The position numbers were made by a program, and so were the translations under genes. A stretch of 8,746 bases of DNA. Origin: Actinomycetota bacterium. GTDB lineage: Bacteria > Actinomycetota > Nitriliruptoria > Nitriliruptorales > JAHWKO01. The stretch is from assembly GCA_019347855.1 (NCBI GenBank), contig JAHWKO010000091.1, positions 1-8,746 on the forward strand, read 5' to 3'. This document shows positions 1 to 6,649 of the stretch, in pieces; the stretch's first letter is position 1, and each line of letters starts with the position of its first letter. Under the pieces are notes generated by a model. That model had not been told where the DNA came from and ran no database searches. It saw only the letters and a program-made list of their open reading frames with translations.

Positions 1-1
1 G

Positions 2-172
2 AACGCGGCGCTCGAGGCCGGTGCCGACGGCGCCGACGCGGACTTCTACACCGGCAAGGTCGCCTCGGCGCGCTACTGGACGCAGACGGTCCTGCCCAAG
101 GTCGAGCTGCGCCGCGAGCTCACCGAGACCACCGACCTGTCCCTCATGGAGCTCCCGGACGCCGCGTTCTGA
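2..172 (+). CDS. Acyl-CoA dehydrogenase, C-terminal end (partial)
   Basis: This is the last 56 codons of a gene entering from the left edge, read in the frame starting at base 2 and ending at TGA 170-172. The peptide carries the segment DFYTGKVASARYW followed by VLPKVELRRELTE, and it ends LMELPDAAF. From family knowledge this resembles the C-terminal helical extension of large FadE-type acyl-CoA dehydrogenases of actinobacteria (FadE5-like), which oxidise acyl-CoA to 2-enoyl-CoA using FAD in beta-oxidation. The catalytic glutamate and FAD-binding regions lie outside the window, so chain-length preference cannot be judged. It is convergent with the RDD gene, the two stop codons being separated by 6 nt. 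The call rests on a short stretch; the broad family is likely, the FadE5 subtype is inference. Confidence 0.75.
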   Translation, partial: NAALEAGADGADADFYTGKVASARYWTQTVLPKVELRRELTETTDLSLMELPDAAF

Positions 173-178
173 CCTGGG

Positions 179-733
179 TCACTCGCCGGTGGGGACGACC
201 CTCGTGCTCGCCAAGCGATCGTGGAACCCTCGCAGGTGCGGCCGGTCGGCGACGTAGGACGCGAGTCCGGCCGCCATCAGCAGCAGCATGACCAGGAACA
301 CCGACCTGCTGATGACCGGAACCCACCCCAGCACGAACGGGGCGTAGAACGGCACCTTCCTCGCGACCGCGGTCCTCCACCCGATCGGGGTCCCGTCCGA
401 GCGCACCACCCGTAGCCCGGTCAGTCGCTTGCCGAGCGAGCTCCCGCCGCGGCCCTCCACGACCGCCCAGTACCCCAGCTGGAACACGACGTTCACCGCG
501 ATGTTGGCGGCGACCATCGCCGTGCCCGCCCCACGCAGCTCGGTATCGCGGAACCCCTCGGCGAACCCGAACTGGATCGCGACCGCGGCGACCGCGAACG
601 AGACGGCGACGTACGTGAACGCCAGGAGGAACAGGTCGATGACGTCGGCGCCGAGCCGAGCGCTCAGGGTCGGGGTCGCCGGTGGCGGCTCGCCCGTCTC
701 CGGATGACCGCCACCTGACTCGCCCTGGGTCAC
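179..733 (-). CDS. RDD family membrane protein
   Basis: A 184-residue integral membrane protein of unknown biochemical role. After a Gly/Pro/Glu-rich cytoplasmic leader of about 23 residues comes the RDD signature (R26, D30, D33 in SARLGADVIDLF) at the start of the first membrane segment, about 31-56. A second membrane segment lies at about 69-93. It is followed by the conserved loop GSSLGKRLTGLRVV (98-110), then SDGTPIGW, a third hydrophobic segment at about 137-158 and the terminal HDRLAST motif (171-177). The frame stays open to an ATG at 823. I prefer the GTG at 733-731, because GGAGG lies 5 nt before it and the upstream extension would fill the divergent promoter region with unconserved-looking sequence. 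RDD proteins are often small envelope proteins, and some have been proposed as ion antiporters; nothing here supports a specific transport role. It is transcribed away from the penicillin-binding protein gene. Confidence 0.85.
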   Translation of the reverse strand: MTQGESGGGHPETGEPPPATPTLSARLGADVIDLFLLAFTYVAVSFAVAAVAIQFGFAEGFRDTELRGAGTAMVAANIAVNVVFQLGYWAVVEGRGGSSLGKRLTGLRVVRSDGTPIGWRTAVARKVPFYAPFVLGWVPVISRSVFLVMLLLMAAGLASYVADRPHLRGFHDRLASTRVVPTGE

Positions 734-738
734 CGGCA

Positions 739-743
739 CCTCC
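739..743 (-). promoter_or_regulatory. Ribosome binding site deciding the RDD start
   Basis: On the minus strand GGAGG is followed by 5 nt (TGCCG) and then GTG at 733-731. This fixes the RDD protein start well inside the longer open frame that reaches 823. GTG codons at 745 and 739 are in frame but have no comparably placed site. Confidence 0.6.
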
Positions 744-759
744 ACCGTCGGCCCGCGGC

Positions 760-765
760 ACGGTA
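760..765 (-). promoter_or_regulatory. Candidate -10 box for the RDD gene
   Basis: The minus strand reads TACCGT (TANNNT pattern), ending 26 nt before the GTG at 733, which would give a leader of about 20 nt containing the GGAGG. No convincing -35 is visible 16-18 nt upstream. The call depends on spacing and on the same 26-nt distance being seen at two other genes here. Confidence 0.35.
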
Positions 766-806
766 ACGGACCTGGCTGGTGGCCGTTCGTCGGTAGGCAG
801 CACCGG

Positions 807-812
807 TAGCCT
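807..812 (+). promoter_or_regulatory. Candidate -10 box for the penicillin-binding protein gene
   Basis: TAGCCT (TANNNT) ends 26 nt before the ATG at 839; the GGGGAGG ribosome binding site (824-830) lies between, 8 nt before the ATG. No clear TTGAC-like -35 is present at 783-791, so the promoter is either weak, of extended type, or recognised by another sigma factor. It lies about 42 bp from the divergent -10 candidate at 760-765. Confidence 0.4.
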
Positions 813-838
813 CGACCCTTCACGGGGAGGATCCACCG

Positions 839-3163
839 ATGTCACCGAGCTCGGCGAGCACGCCCTGGTACCGCCGGTTCTGGGAACCGGGCGTGCCGTG
901 GTACAAGCAGAAGAAGGCCCTGGCGCTGCTAACGGTGCCCGGCCTCCTGCTGGCCTTCGCGCTGATCCTCGTCTTCGCCTACCTGTTCGTCTCGGTGCCC
1001 CTGCCCGAGGACATCGCGTCCTCCGCGACGCGGGTCCTCGACCGCAACGGCGAGGAGATCGGGGTCCTGAGCCCCGTCGCCAAGCGGCAGGACGTCGAGC
1101 TCAGCGCGCTGCCCGAGTACGTCCCCCAGGCGGTGATGGCCGCGGAGGATCGCAACTTCTACGAGCACTCCGGCATCTCCGTGCGCGGCACGGTCCGCGC
1201 GCTGTTCACGAACGTCCGCGCCGGCGAGATCGAGCAGGGTGGCTCGACGATCACCCAGCAGTACATCAAGAACGCGGCCGAGGCCGTCGGGACCGAACGC
1301 ACCTTCGCCAGGAAGGGCAAGGAGGCCGTCCTCGCCCTGAAGATGGAGCGCCAGTACTCGAAGGACGAGATCCTCGAGCACTACCTCAACACCGTCTACC
1401 TCGGCCGGGGCGCGCACGGCTTCGAGGCGGCGGCGCAGACGTACTTCAACGGCCCGGCGCACGCCATCACGCTGAACCACGCGGCGACGCTGGCGGGCAT
1501 GATCCAGAGCCCGTCCAACTACGACCCGCTCGAGGACACCGAGCGCGTCGACCGCCGCCGGCGCTACGTGCTCGACGGGATGCTCAGGGAGGGCTGGATC
1601 ACCCAGGCCGAGCACGACGAGACGGTCGCCGCGGGCGTGCCGCCCGTCACCGAGGAGCTCAACACCGATCTCGGACCGGCCGCGTACTACCTCAAGGCGG
1701 TCGAGAAGGAGCTGGCGGCAGAGCTCGGCAGCGAGTCCGTCTACACCGGCCTGACGGTGACCACCGAGATGGACTCGGCGATGCAGAAGCTCGCCCAGGA
1801 CACCATGAAGGCCAAGATCGAGCAGCTTCGCGGAGACCTCAGCAAGGACCCGCCGCAACGACCGGAGGGCCAACCTCCGTTCGATCCGGCCCAGGTCACC
1901 GGGGCGTTGGTCAGCGTCGACCCGGCCGACGGCGGCGTGCGCGCATTGGTGGGCGGCCCGAGCTACAACGAGCAGAACTTCAACGCGGCGCTGGGCTACG
2001 ACGACGGCACCGGCCGCAACCAGCCCGGTTCGGCGTTCAAGCCGTTCGGTCTCGCCGGCTTCATGGACGAGGGCAACTCCCCCGAGTCCCGCTACCCGGC
2101 CCCGCCCCAGATCACGCTCGACTTCAGCGGCGAGGAGTACGAGGTGAGCAACTTCGCCAACGCGGGGTTCGGCACCCAGACGGTCCGCGAGGCCACGTTG
2201 ACGTCGACCAACACGGTGTTCGTGCAGATCGCCGAGGAGATCGGCCCCCAGAAGGTGCAGGAGATGGGGGTCGACGCCGGCATCCCCGAGGACTGGTTGA
2301 GCCCCAACCCGTCGCTGGTCCTGGGGACCAGCGAGGTGTCGGTGAAGGAGATGGCCGGCGCGTACGCGACCTTCGCGAACAGCGGGGCACGCTCGGAGAC
2401 ACGGCTCGTGCGGAAGGTCGAGGGGCCCGACGGCGAGATGATCCTCGACAAGCGCCCCGAGAGCGAGGGCGGCATCGACGCGAACGTCGCGCACGCGGTC
2501 AGCGACATCCTGGAGCAGAACATCCAGTCCGGGACCGGCCGTGCGGCGCAGATCGGACGGCCTGCTGCGGGAAAGACCGGAACGACGCAGGAGAGCCAGG
2601 ACGCCTGGTTCATCGGGTACGTCCCGCAGCTGTCAACGGCCGTCTGGTTCGGCACGTTGGACGACACATCGATGGGCAACGTCACCGGGGGCAGCATCCC
2701 CGCGGCGACGTGGGGTGAGTACATGGCCGAGGCCGTGAAGGACATGGAGGTGAAGGAGTTCCCCGAACCGGACTACTCGGAGCTCGAGGCGCGCAACCCG
2801 GCGCCGAGCCCGGCACCCACGCAGACCGAGGAGCCGAGCCCGGAACCCACGACGTGCCCGGACGGCGAGGGCGGCGAGATCGAGACGATCCTGCCATCGG
2901 GCGAGGAGTGCCCGTCCCCGTCCCCGTCACCGAGCGAGAGCGCATCGCCCAGCCCCAGCCCGACGGAGACCACGACGCTGCCGACCGAGTCGGAGACGGA
3001 GTCCGAGTCGCCATCGCCGAGCGAGTCCGATACTGGAGGCAGCACCTCGTCGCCGACGCCGACGGCGTCCGACACGACGGCCGATGCGCAGTCCGGCGAC
3101 TCGTCCCCCAGCCCGACACCCACCGAGTCAGCGACGACGTCGGAGTCGCCCAGCCCGGGGTAG
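839..3163 (+). CDS. Class A penicillin-binding protein (bifunctional glycosyltransferase/transpeptidase)
   Basis: A 774-residue membrane-anchored enzyme that polymerises lipid II glycan strands and cross-links peptidoglycan outside the membrane. It has a short basic cytoplasmic N-terminus and one membrane segment (about 27-53). The GT51 domain shows the family motifs EDRNFYEH (catalytic Glu103), GGSTITQQ (134-141), RKGKE (158-162), KDEILEHYLN (175-184) and RRRYVLDGM (240-248). The transpeptidase domain has SAFK (nucleophile Ser398), STN (456-458) and KTGT (579-582), so both activities look intact. Residues 652-774 are a Ser/Pro/Thr/Glu-rich tail, a common feature of actinobacterial class A enzymes, probably extended and wall-facing. 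The only two cysteines, C673 and C691, sit in this tail. Start: ATG at 839 with GGGGAGG 8 nt upstream. It is the only gene of its transcript in the window and is convergent with the CoA-transferase gene, 10 nt apart. Confidence 0.96.
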   Translation: MSPSSASTPWYRRFWEPGVPWYKQKKALALLTVPGLLLAFALILVFAYLFVSVPLPEDIASSATRVLDRNGEEIGVLSPVAKRQDVELSALPEYVPQAVMAAEDRNFYEHSGISVRGTVRALFTNVRAGEIEQGGSTITQQYIKNAAEAVGTERTFARKGKEAVLALKMERQYSKDEILEHYLNTVYLGRGAHGFEAAAQTYFNGPAHAITLNHAATLAGMIQSPSNYDPLEDTERVDRRRRYVLDGMLREGWITQAEHDETVAAGVPPVTEELNTDLGPAAYYLKAVEKELAAELGSESVYTGLTVTTEMDSAMQKLAQDTMKAKIEQLRGDLSKDPPQRPEGQPPFDPAQVTGALVSVDPADGGVRALVGGPSYNEQNFNAALGYDDGTGRNQPGSAFKPFGLAGFMDEGNSPESRYPAPPQITLDFSGEEYEVSNFANAGFGTQTVREATLTSTNTVFVQIAEEIGPQKVQEMGVDAGIPEDWLSPNPSLVLGTSEVSVKEMAGAYATFANSGARSETRLVRKVEGPDGEMILDKRPESEGGIDANVAHAVSDILEQNIQSGTGRAAQIGRPAAGKTGTTQESQDAWFIGYVPQLSTAVWFGTLDDTSMGNVTGGSIPAATWGEYMAEAVKDMEVKEFPEPDYSELEARNPAPSPAPTQTEEPSPEPTTCPDGEGGEIETILPSGEECPSPSPSPSESASPSPSPTETTTLPTESETESESPSPSESDTGGSTSSPTPTASDTTADAQSGDSSPSPTPTESATTSESPSPG
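2792..3160 (+). repeat. Low-complexity Ser/Pro/Thr/Glu-coding tail
   Basis: The last 123 codons of the penicillin-binding protein are built from irregular repeats of CCGAGCCCG-, CCGTCCCCG- and GAGTCGGAG-like units, encoding runs such as PSPSPSPSES and TESETESES. The repeats are degenerate, not a clean tandem array. Replication slippage could change tail length between strains. The stretch 2855-2911 interrupts the pattern with a Gly/Glu/Ile/Leu segment bounded by the protein's two cysteines. Confidence 0.7.
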
Positions 3164-3177
3164 CAGCGATCGGCTAC
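3160..3177. terminator. Inverted repeat at convergent gene ends (weak terminator candidate)
   Basis: GTAGC (3160-3164) and GCTAC (3173-3177) form 5-bp arms around an 8-nt loop, and each arm contains the TAG stop of one of the two converging genes. There is no T-tract on either side, and three bases of each arm are forced by both genes ending in TAG. It could weakly slow transcription from both sides, or be coincidence. Confidence 0.2.
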
Positions 3178-4304
3178 GCGACCGCCCCGGAACCTCGGAG
3201 CTCCACCACGTCCAGGCCGAGCTCCGAGACGATCTCGTCGGTGTGGTCCCCGGGCTCGGGCGCGGGGGTCCCGGCGACGCCGGGCGTCCGCGACAGGCGC
3301 GGGGCCGGAGCAGGCTGGCGCACGCCCCCGACGTCCACGAACGTGTCGCGTGCTCGGATGTGGGGGTGCGCCGGCGCCTCGTCGAGGGGGAGCACCGGCG
3401 CGACGCACGCGTCGCTTCCGGCGAAGACCTCCTCCCAGTGCCCGCGCGGTTCGGAGGCGAACAGCTCGGCGAGGGCGGCCTTCTGCTCGGGCCAGCGGGT
3501 CCGGTCGAACTGCGGCCACTGCTCGGGGTCGAGCTCGAGCCGGTCGAGGAACTCGGCGTAGAACTGCGGTTCCAGGCACCCGACGGCGATGAACCCGCCG
3601 TCAGCGGTCGCGTAGGTATCGTAGAACGGTGCGGCGCCGTCCAGGAGGTTGCTCCCCCGCTCGGTCGTCCATGCGCCCGTCTGGAGGAGCCCGTGGAAGA
3701 ACGCCGTGAGGCTCGCGGCGCCGTCGACCATCGCGGCGTCGACCACCTGGCCGCGGCGCGACCGCTCCCGTTCGAACAACGCGGCCAGCACGCCGATCGC
3801 GAGGTACGCCCCTCCCCCGCCGAAGTCCGCGAGGTAGTTCAGTGGCGGAGCCGGAGGCTGGCCGGCCCGCCCCACCGGGTGCAGCGCGCCCGCGATCGCC
3901 GCGTAGTCGATGTCGTGGCCAGCCCGATCCGCGAGCGGCCCCTCCTGGCCCCACCCCGTCATCCGGCCGTAGACGAGTCGGGGGTTGCGCTCGAGGCAGA
4001 CCTCGGGCCCGAACCCGAGACGCTCCGCGACACCCGGGCGGAAACCCTCGACCAGGGCGTCCGCGCGATCCACCAAACGCAACAGCAGGTCGAGGCCGTC
4101 GGGGTGCTTGAGGTCGACGCCGATCGATCGGCGCCCCCGGGACAGGCCGGCCATCGCGGTCTCCTGCCCCGGGTTGCCGACGCTGGAGGCACGGTCGACC
4201 CGGATAACGTCCGCCCCGAGGTCCGCGAGCAGCATGACGCCGAACGGCGCCGGACCGATGGCGGCGACCTCGACGATCGTCGTGCCGGTCAGCGGCCCGG
4301 ACAC
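3174..4304 (-). CDS. CaiB/BaiF family III CoA transferase, alpha-methylacyl-CoA racemase type
   Basis: A 376-residue protein matching alpha-methylacyl-CoA racemase (Mcr/AMACR), which interconverts 2R- and 2S-methylacyl-CoA so branched fatty or sterol side chains can enter beta-oxidation. The N-terminus has GTTIVEVAAIGPAPFG and LLADLGADVIRVDR, the CoA-binding start of the family. The catalytic set known from M. tuberculosis Mcr (His126, Asp156, Glu241) has likely counterparts at H130 (GHDIDY), D160 (LADFGGGG) and E245 (CLEPQFY), all shifted by +4. The conserved segment RRGQVVDAAMVDG is at 183-195. Length fits the family (about 360-380). The frame is open to 4634, but I choose the GTG at 4304-4302, one base after the SDR stop, where homology begins; GGGAG lies 10 nt upstream. 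The upstream 110 codons shadow the SDR gene. It is probably cotranscribed with the SDR. A true CoA transferase is the alternative, but the Glu and His/Asp pattern favours racemase. Confidence 0.88.
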   Translation of the reverse strand: MSGPLTGTTIVEVAAIGPAPFGVMLLADLGADVIRVDRASSVGNPGQETAMAGLSRGRRSIGVDLKHPDGLDLLLRLVDRADALVEGFRPGVAERLGFGPEVCLERNPRLVYGRMTGWGQEGPLADRAGHDIDYAAIAGALHPVGRAGQPPAPPLNYLADFGGGGAYLAIGVLAALFERERSRRGQVVDAAMVDGAASLTAFFHGLLQTGAWTTERGSNLLDGAAPFYDTYATADGGFIAVGCLEPQFYAEFLDRLELDPEQWPQFDRTRWPEQKAALAELFASEPRGHWEEVFAGSDACVAPVLPLDEAPAHPHIRARDTFVDVGGVRQPAPAPRLSRTPGVAGTPAPEPGDHTDEIVSELGLDVVELRGSGAVA

Positions 4305-4305
4305 G

Positions 4306-5040
4306 TCAGTCCAGCTCCCGCAGGTCCACGACGGCCCCGTTGTCGAGCTCGAGGTCGAACAGCCTCCAGATCCCCCGTGCGGCCTCGTCGGGCGAGGTGA
4401 GCTCGCCGCGCTCGTACAGCCCCACGAACTTGTCGACCTGTGGGAAGTCCTCGGCGTCCACCTGCCGGATCTGTTCCTGCATCGGGGTGGCCACCACCCC
4501 TGGCGCGACCGATACGACCCGGCACGAGGACCCACGCCGCCGGCGTTCGGCACCCACGGTGCGCACCCAGTGGTCCACAGCGGCTTTGCCCGCTCCGTAG
4601 GCGGACCACCCCTCGTACACGCTGGTGGCGGCACCGGACGTGATCATGACCAGGTGGGACTCCAGGTCATCGCGGTCGGCCACCGCGCGGACGAACGCAT
4701 CCCCCAGGACCTGGGGGGAGACCGCGTTCAGCAGCACCTGCCGCGTGTAGGCGGTGGGGTCCACCTCCCCGGCGAACCCCATCGGCTCGAGCGTGCCGGC
4801 GCAGTGGACGAAGACGACACGGGCGCCGTCGAACGCGTCGAGCTCGCGGTAGAACGACTCCGCGGCGGCCTGCCAACCGGCGGGCTTCACCAGGTCGGCA
4901 GGCACGTGCTCCAGGCCCTCGGCGCCGCTGCGACTGATGTCGATGATCCGGACGTCGCTCCACGGCACCGTGTCCGCCAGAGCACGCCCGATGCCGCTGG
5001 AGGCGCCGGAGATCCACACGAGCGTCGAGCTGTCATCCAT
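4306..5040 (-). CDS. SDR oxidoreductase, benzil/sepiapterin-reductase-like
   Basis: A 244-residue classical short-chain dehydrogenase, expected to use NAD(P)H to reduce a carbonyl in the cytoplasm. The nucleotide-binding motif is SGASSGIG (11-18), the NNAG position reads HCAG (79-82), N105 is the likely catalytic Asn, S135 lies in ITSGAA, and Y148/K152 form the YGAGK motif. The C-terminal part has PGVVATPMQEQIR, DFPQVDKF, GELTSPDEAA; this arrangement recalls bacterial benzil reductase (YueD-like) and sepiapterin reductase rather than FabG. The ATG at 5040 lacks a ribosome binding site but sits 6 nt after a TAGGCT box, implying a leaderless transcript. The racemase gene starts 1 nt after its stop, so the two are probably translationally coupled; a hydroxy- or oxoacyl substrate shared with that pathway is a plausible inference. 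The actual substrate is unknown. Confidence 0.88.
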   Translation of the reverse strand: MDDSSTLVWISGASSGIGRALADTVPWSDVRIIDISRSGAEGLEHVPADLVKPAGWQAAAESFYRELDAFDGARVVFVHCAGTLEPMGFAGEVDPTAYTRQVLLNAVSPQVLGDAFVRAVADRDDLESHLVMITSGAATSVYEGWSAYGAGKAAVDHWVRTVGAERRRRGSSCRVVSVAPGVVATPMQEQIRQVDAEDFPQVDKFVGLYERGELTSPDEAARGIWRLFDLELDNGAVVDLRELD

Positions 5041-5046
5041 GCGGCG

Positions 5047-5052
5047 AGCCTA
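5047..5052 (-). promoter_or_regulatory. Candidate leaderless promoter (-10) for the SDR gene
   Basis: The minus strand reads TAGGCT, then 6 nt (CGCCGC), then ATG at 5040. That spacing places the transcription start on or next to the A of the ATG, as for leaderless actinobacterial mRNAs. No GGAGG-like site is present upstream of this ATG, which supports the idea. A TTGAC-like -35 is not evident. The box lies in the 16-nt gap after the FAD oxidase stop. Confidence 0.5.
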
Positions 5053-5056
5053 GGTC

Positions 5057-6649
5057 CTAGTCGATCAGCACACCGGGGTTCAGGACCCCAGCAGGGTCGA
5101 GCTCGCGCTTCACCGCCTCGAGTCCGGCCGCGAACGGTGCGGGACGCTGACGGTCGTACCACGGGCGGTGGTCACGCCCGACAGCGTGGTGGTGGGTGAT
5201 CGTCCCGCCGCCCTCGATGACGGCATCCGAGACGGCCGATTTGATCTCGTCCCACTGTTCCACCTGGGATCCGTGCCGACCCGGCGCGATCACGGTCAGG
5301 TACGGCGCGGCACCGTCCGGGTAGGCGTGCGTGAGCCGGACCGCGACCTGGGCATCGCCGCAGACCTCGCGAGCTGTCGACCAGGCCGTGCGCTGCAGCG
5401 TGGCGACCAGCTCGTCCAGGCGATCCCAGGTGACGGCGGTCTCGAACGTCTCGACCACCATGCCGAGCGCGACCAGGGCGTCGCGCAGGTACGGCGCCTG
5501 GAGGAACGCCGAGCGCCACGATCCCGTCGCCCCGTCCTGAGTGCCGGTCCGGTCACCCTCACGGATCCTCGGATCGTCCGGGATGCTGCCACCGTGATCG
5601 CGGCAGAGGTCCAGGGCGAGGTCCAACCGCCGGCCCTGCGGGTGGTCGGCGGACTCGAACCCCGCGAGCAGGACGGCGTGCTCGCCGGTCCCCGCCCCCG
5701 ACAAGGATGCCTCCGTGGGATCCAGGAGCCGACAGTTCGATGGCCCCAGGCCGGACTGCAGCAGCGCGCGGACGGCCTCGGCGCCGGCCGTGAACGAGTC
5801 GAACCGCACGGCTGCGTCCGCGCGGAACACCGGTCGGGGCCGGACCCGCATCCAGGCTTCGCTGATCACCCCGAGGGTGCCCTCGCTGCCCAGCAGCATC
5901 CGGTCGGGGGACGGGCCGGCACCTGATGAGGGGACGCGCCGGGACTCCCACACGCCTGACGGGGTGACCGCCGACACGGACTCAACCAGGTCGTCGATGT
6001 GGGTGAGCCGCGTCGCGAAGTGCCCACCCGCCCGGGTCGCGATCCATCCCCCGAGCGTCGAGAACTCCCAGGACTGCGGGAAGAACCGGAGGGTCAGGTC
6101 GTGCTCGCGGAGCTGGTCCTCGATGTCCGGCCCCCGGGTGCCGGCGCGGATCCGAGCGGCCTGCGACACCGGGTCCACCTCGGTCACGCCGCTGCAGCGG
6201 GCCAGGTCCAGTGCGACCACGGGGCGGTCACCGGGCGGAGGGTTGACCCCGCCGACGACCGAGGTCCCGCCGCCGTAGGGGATGCACGACGCGTCGGCGT
6301 CGGCGCACCAGTCCAGCACGTCCGCGATCTCCTGCGGGTCACGTGGGAGCGCGACGACGTCCGGGAACGCCGGCAGCTCCCCGCGGAAGGCTCGCACCAC
6401 GTCCCGGAAGGCCTGTCCGTGCGACCGCCGGGCGCGCGCCTCGTCGGCGGTCGTGGTGAGCTCCGCCAGCGGGTCTGGCACGGACAGTCGCGGGGCGGGG
6501 ATGTCCAGCTCATCGAGCGGCACCGGCGTGCGCACCTCGGGGACGTCGATCTCGAACGTCCGGGCGATCTCCTGGGCCATGCCGACGAGCGCCTCCGGAT
6601 CGAGGTGCGCCGACCGATCACCCCATCCCCACCAGCTCCGCTCGCTCAC
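5057..6649 (-). CDS. FAD-binding oxidase, alkyldihydroxyacetonephosphate synthase (AGPS)-like
   Basis: A 530-residue flavoprotein of the VAO/PCMH fold. The N-terminus has RSWWGWGD (4-11), comparable to the WNGWG segment of eukaryotic AGPS. The FAD pyrophosphate-binding region is IPYGGGTSVVGGV (123-135), followed by TLGGWIATRAGGHFATRLTH (198-217) and GSEGTLGVI (254-262). The C-terminal cap contains RLTHAYPDGAAPY, with a candidate counterpart of AGPS Tyr578, and THHHAVGRDH with the triple His at 486-488 that AGPS uses catalytically. AGPS swaps the acyl group of acyl-DHAP for an alkyl chain, making ether lipids without net redox. Bacterial relatives also include 2-hydroxyacid dehydrogenases, so the reaction here is uncertain. 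The start is GTG at 6649, overlapping the hydrolase stop as GTGA, with GGAGG 4 nt upstream, so the two are probably translationally coupled. No DHAP acyltransferase gene is in the window. Confidence 0.85.
   Translation of the reverse strand: MSERSWWGWGDRSAHLDPEALVGMAQEIARTFEIDVPEVRTPVPLDELDIPAPRLSVPDPLAELTTTADEARARRSHGQAFRDVVRAFRGELPAFPDVVALPRDPQEIADVLDWCADADASCIPYGGGTSVVGGVNPPPGDRPVVALDLARCSGVTEVDPVSQAARIRAGTRGPDIEDQLREHDLTLRFFPQSWEFSTLGGWIATRAGGHFATRLTHIDDLVESVSAVTPSGVWESRRVPSSGAGPSPDRMLLGSEGTLGVISEAWMRVRPRPVFRADAAVRFDSFTAGAEAVRALLQSGLGPSNCRLLDPTEASLSGAGTGEHAVLLAGFESADHPQGRRLDLALDLCRDHGGSIPDDPRIREGDRTGTQDGATGSWRSAFLQAPYLRDALVALGMVVETFETAVTWDRLDELVATLQRTAWSTAREVCGDAQVAVRLTHAYPDGAAPYLTVIAPGRHGSQVEQWDEIKSAVSDAVIEGGGTITHHHAVGRDHRPWYDRQRPAPFAAGLEAVKRELDPAGVLNPGVLID

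Noticed and set aside
734..823. 30-codon N-terminal extension of the RDD protein from ATG 823
   Set aside because: It would consume the divergent promoter region and has no supporting ribosome binding site, whereas the GTG at 733 has GGAGG 5 nt upstream.
144..845. 233-codon minus-strand frame overlapping the RDD gene
   Set aside because: Out of frame with the RDD motifs; Arg/Gly-rich shadow product.
929..2494. 521-codon antisense open frame
   Set aside because: Opposite the penicillin-binding protein gene; composition dominated by Arg/Leu/Val/Gly with no domain, as expected of antisense frames in very GC-rich DNA.
682..2718. 678-codon open frame on the plus strand overlapping the penicillin-binding protein gene
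   Set aside because: Arg/Gly/Ala-rich product without any recognisable domain; it is the off-frame shadow of a gene whose motifs are complete in the frame starting at 839.
3084..4400. 438-codon plus-strand frame
   Set aside because: Antisense shadow of the racemase gene; no conserved motif, while the minus strand gives a full catalytic set.
4305..4634. 110-codon N-terminal extension of the racemase gene
   Set aside because: Lies wholly within the SDR gene in another frame and shows no family similarity; homology begins at the GTG at 4304.
3985..5199. 404-codon plus-strand frame
   Set aside because: Antisense to the racemase and SDR genes, spanning their boundary; low-complexity Arg/Pro/Gly-rich product.
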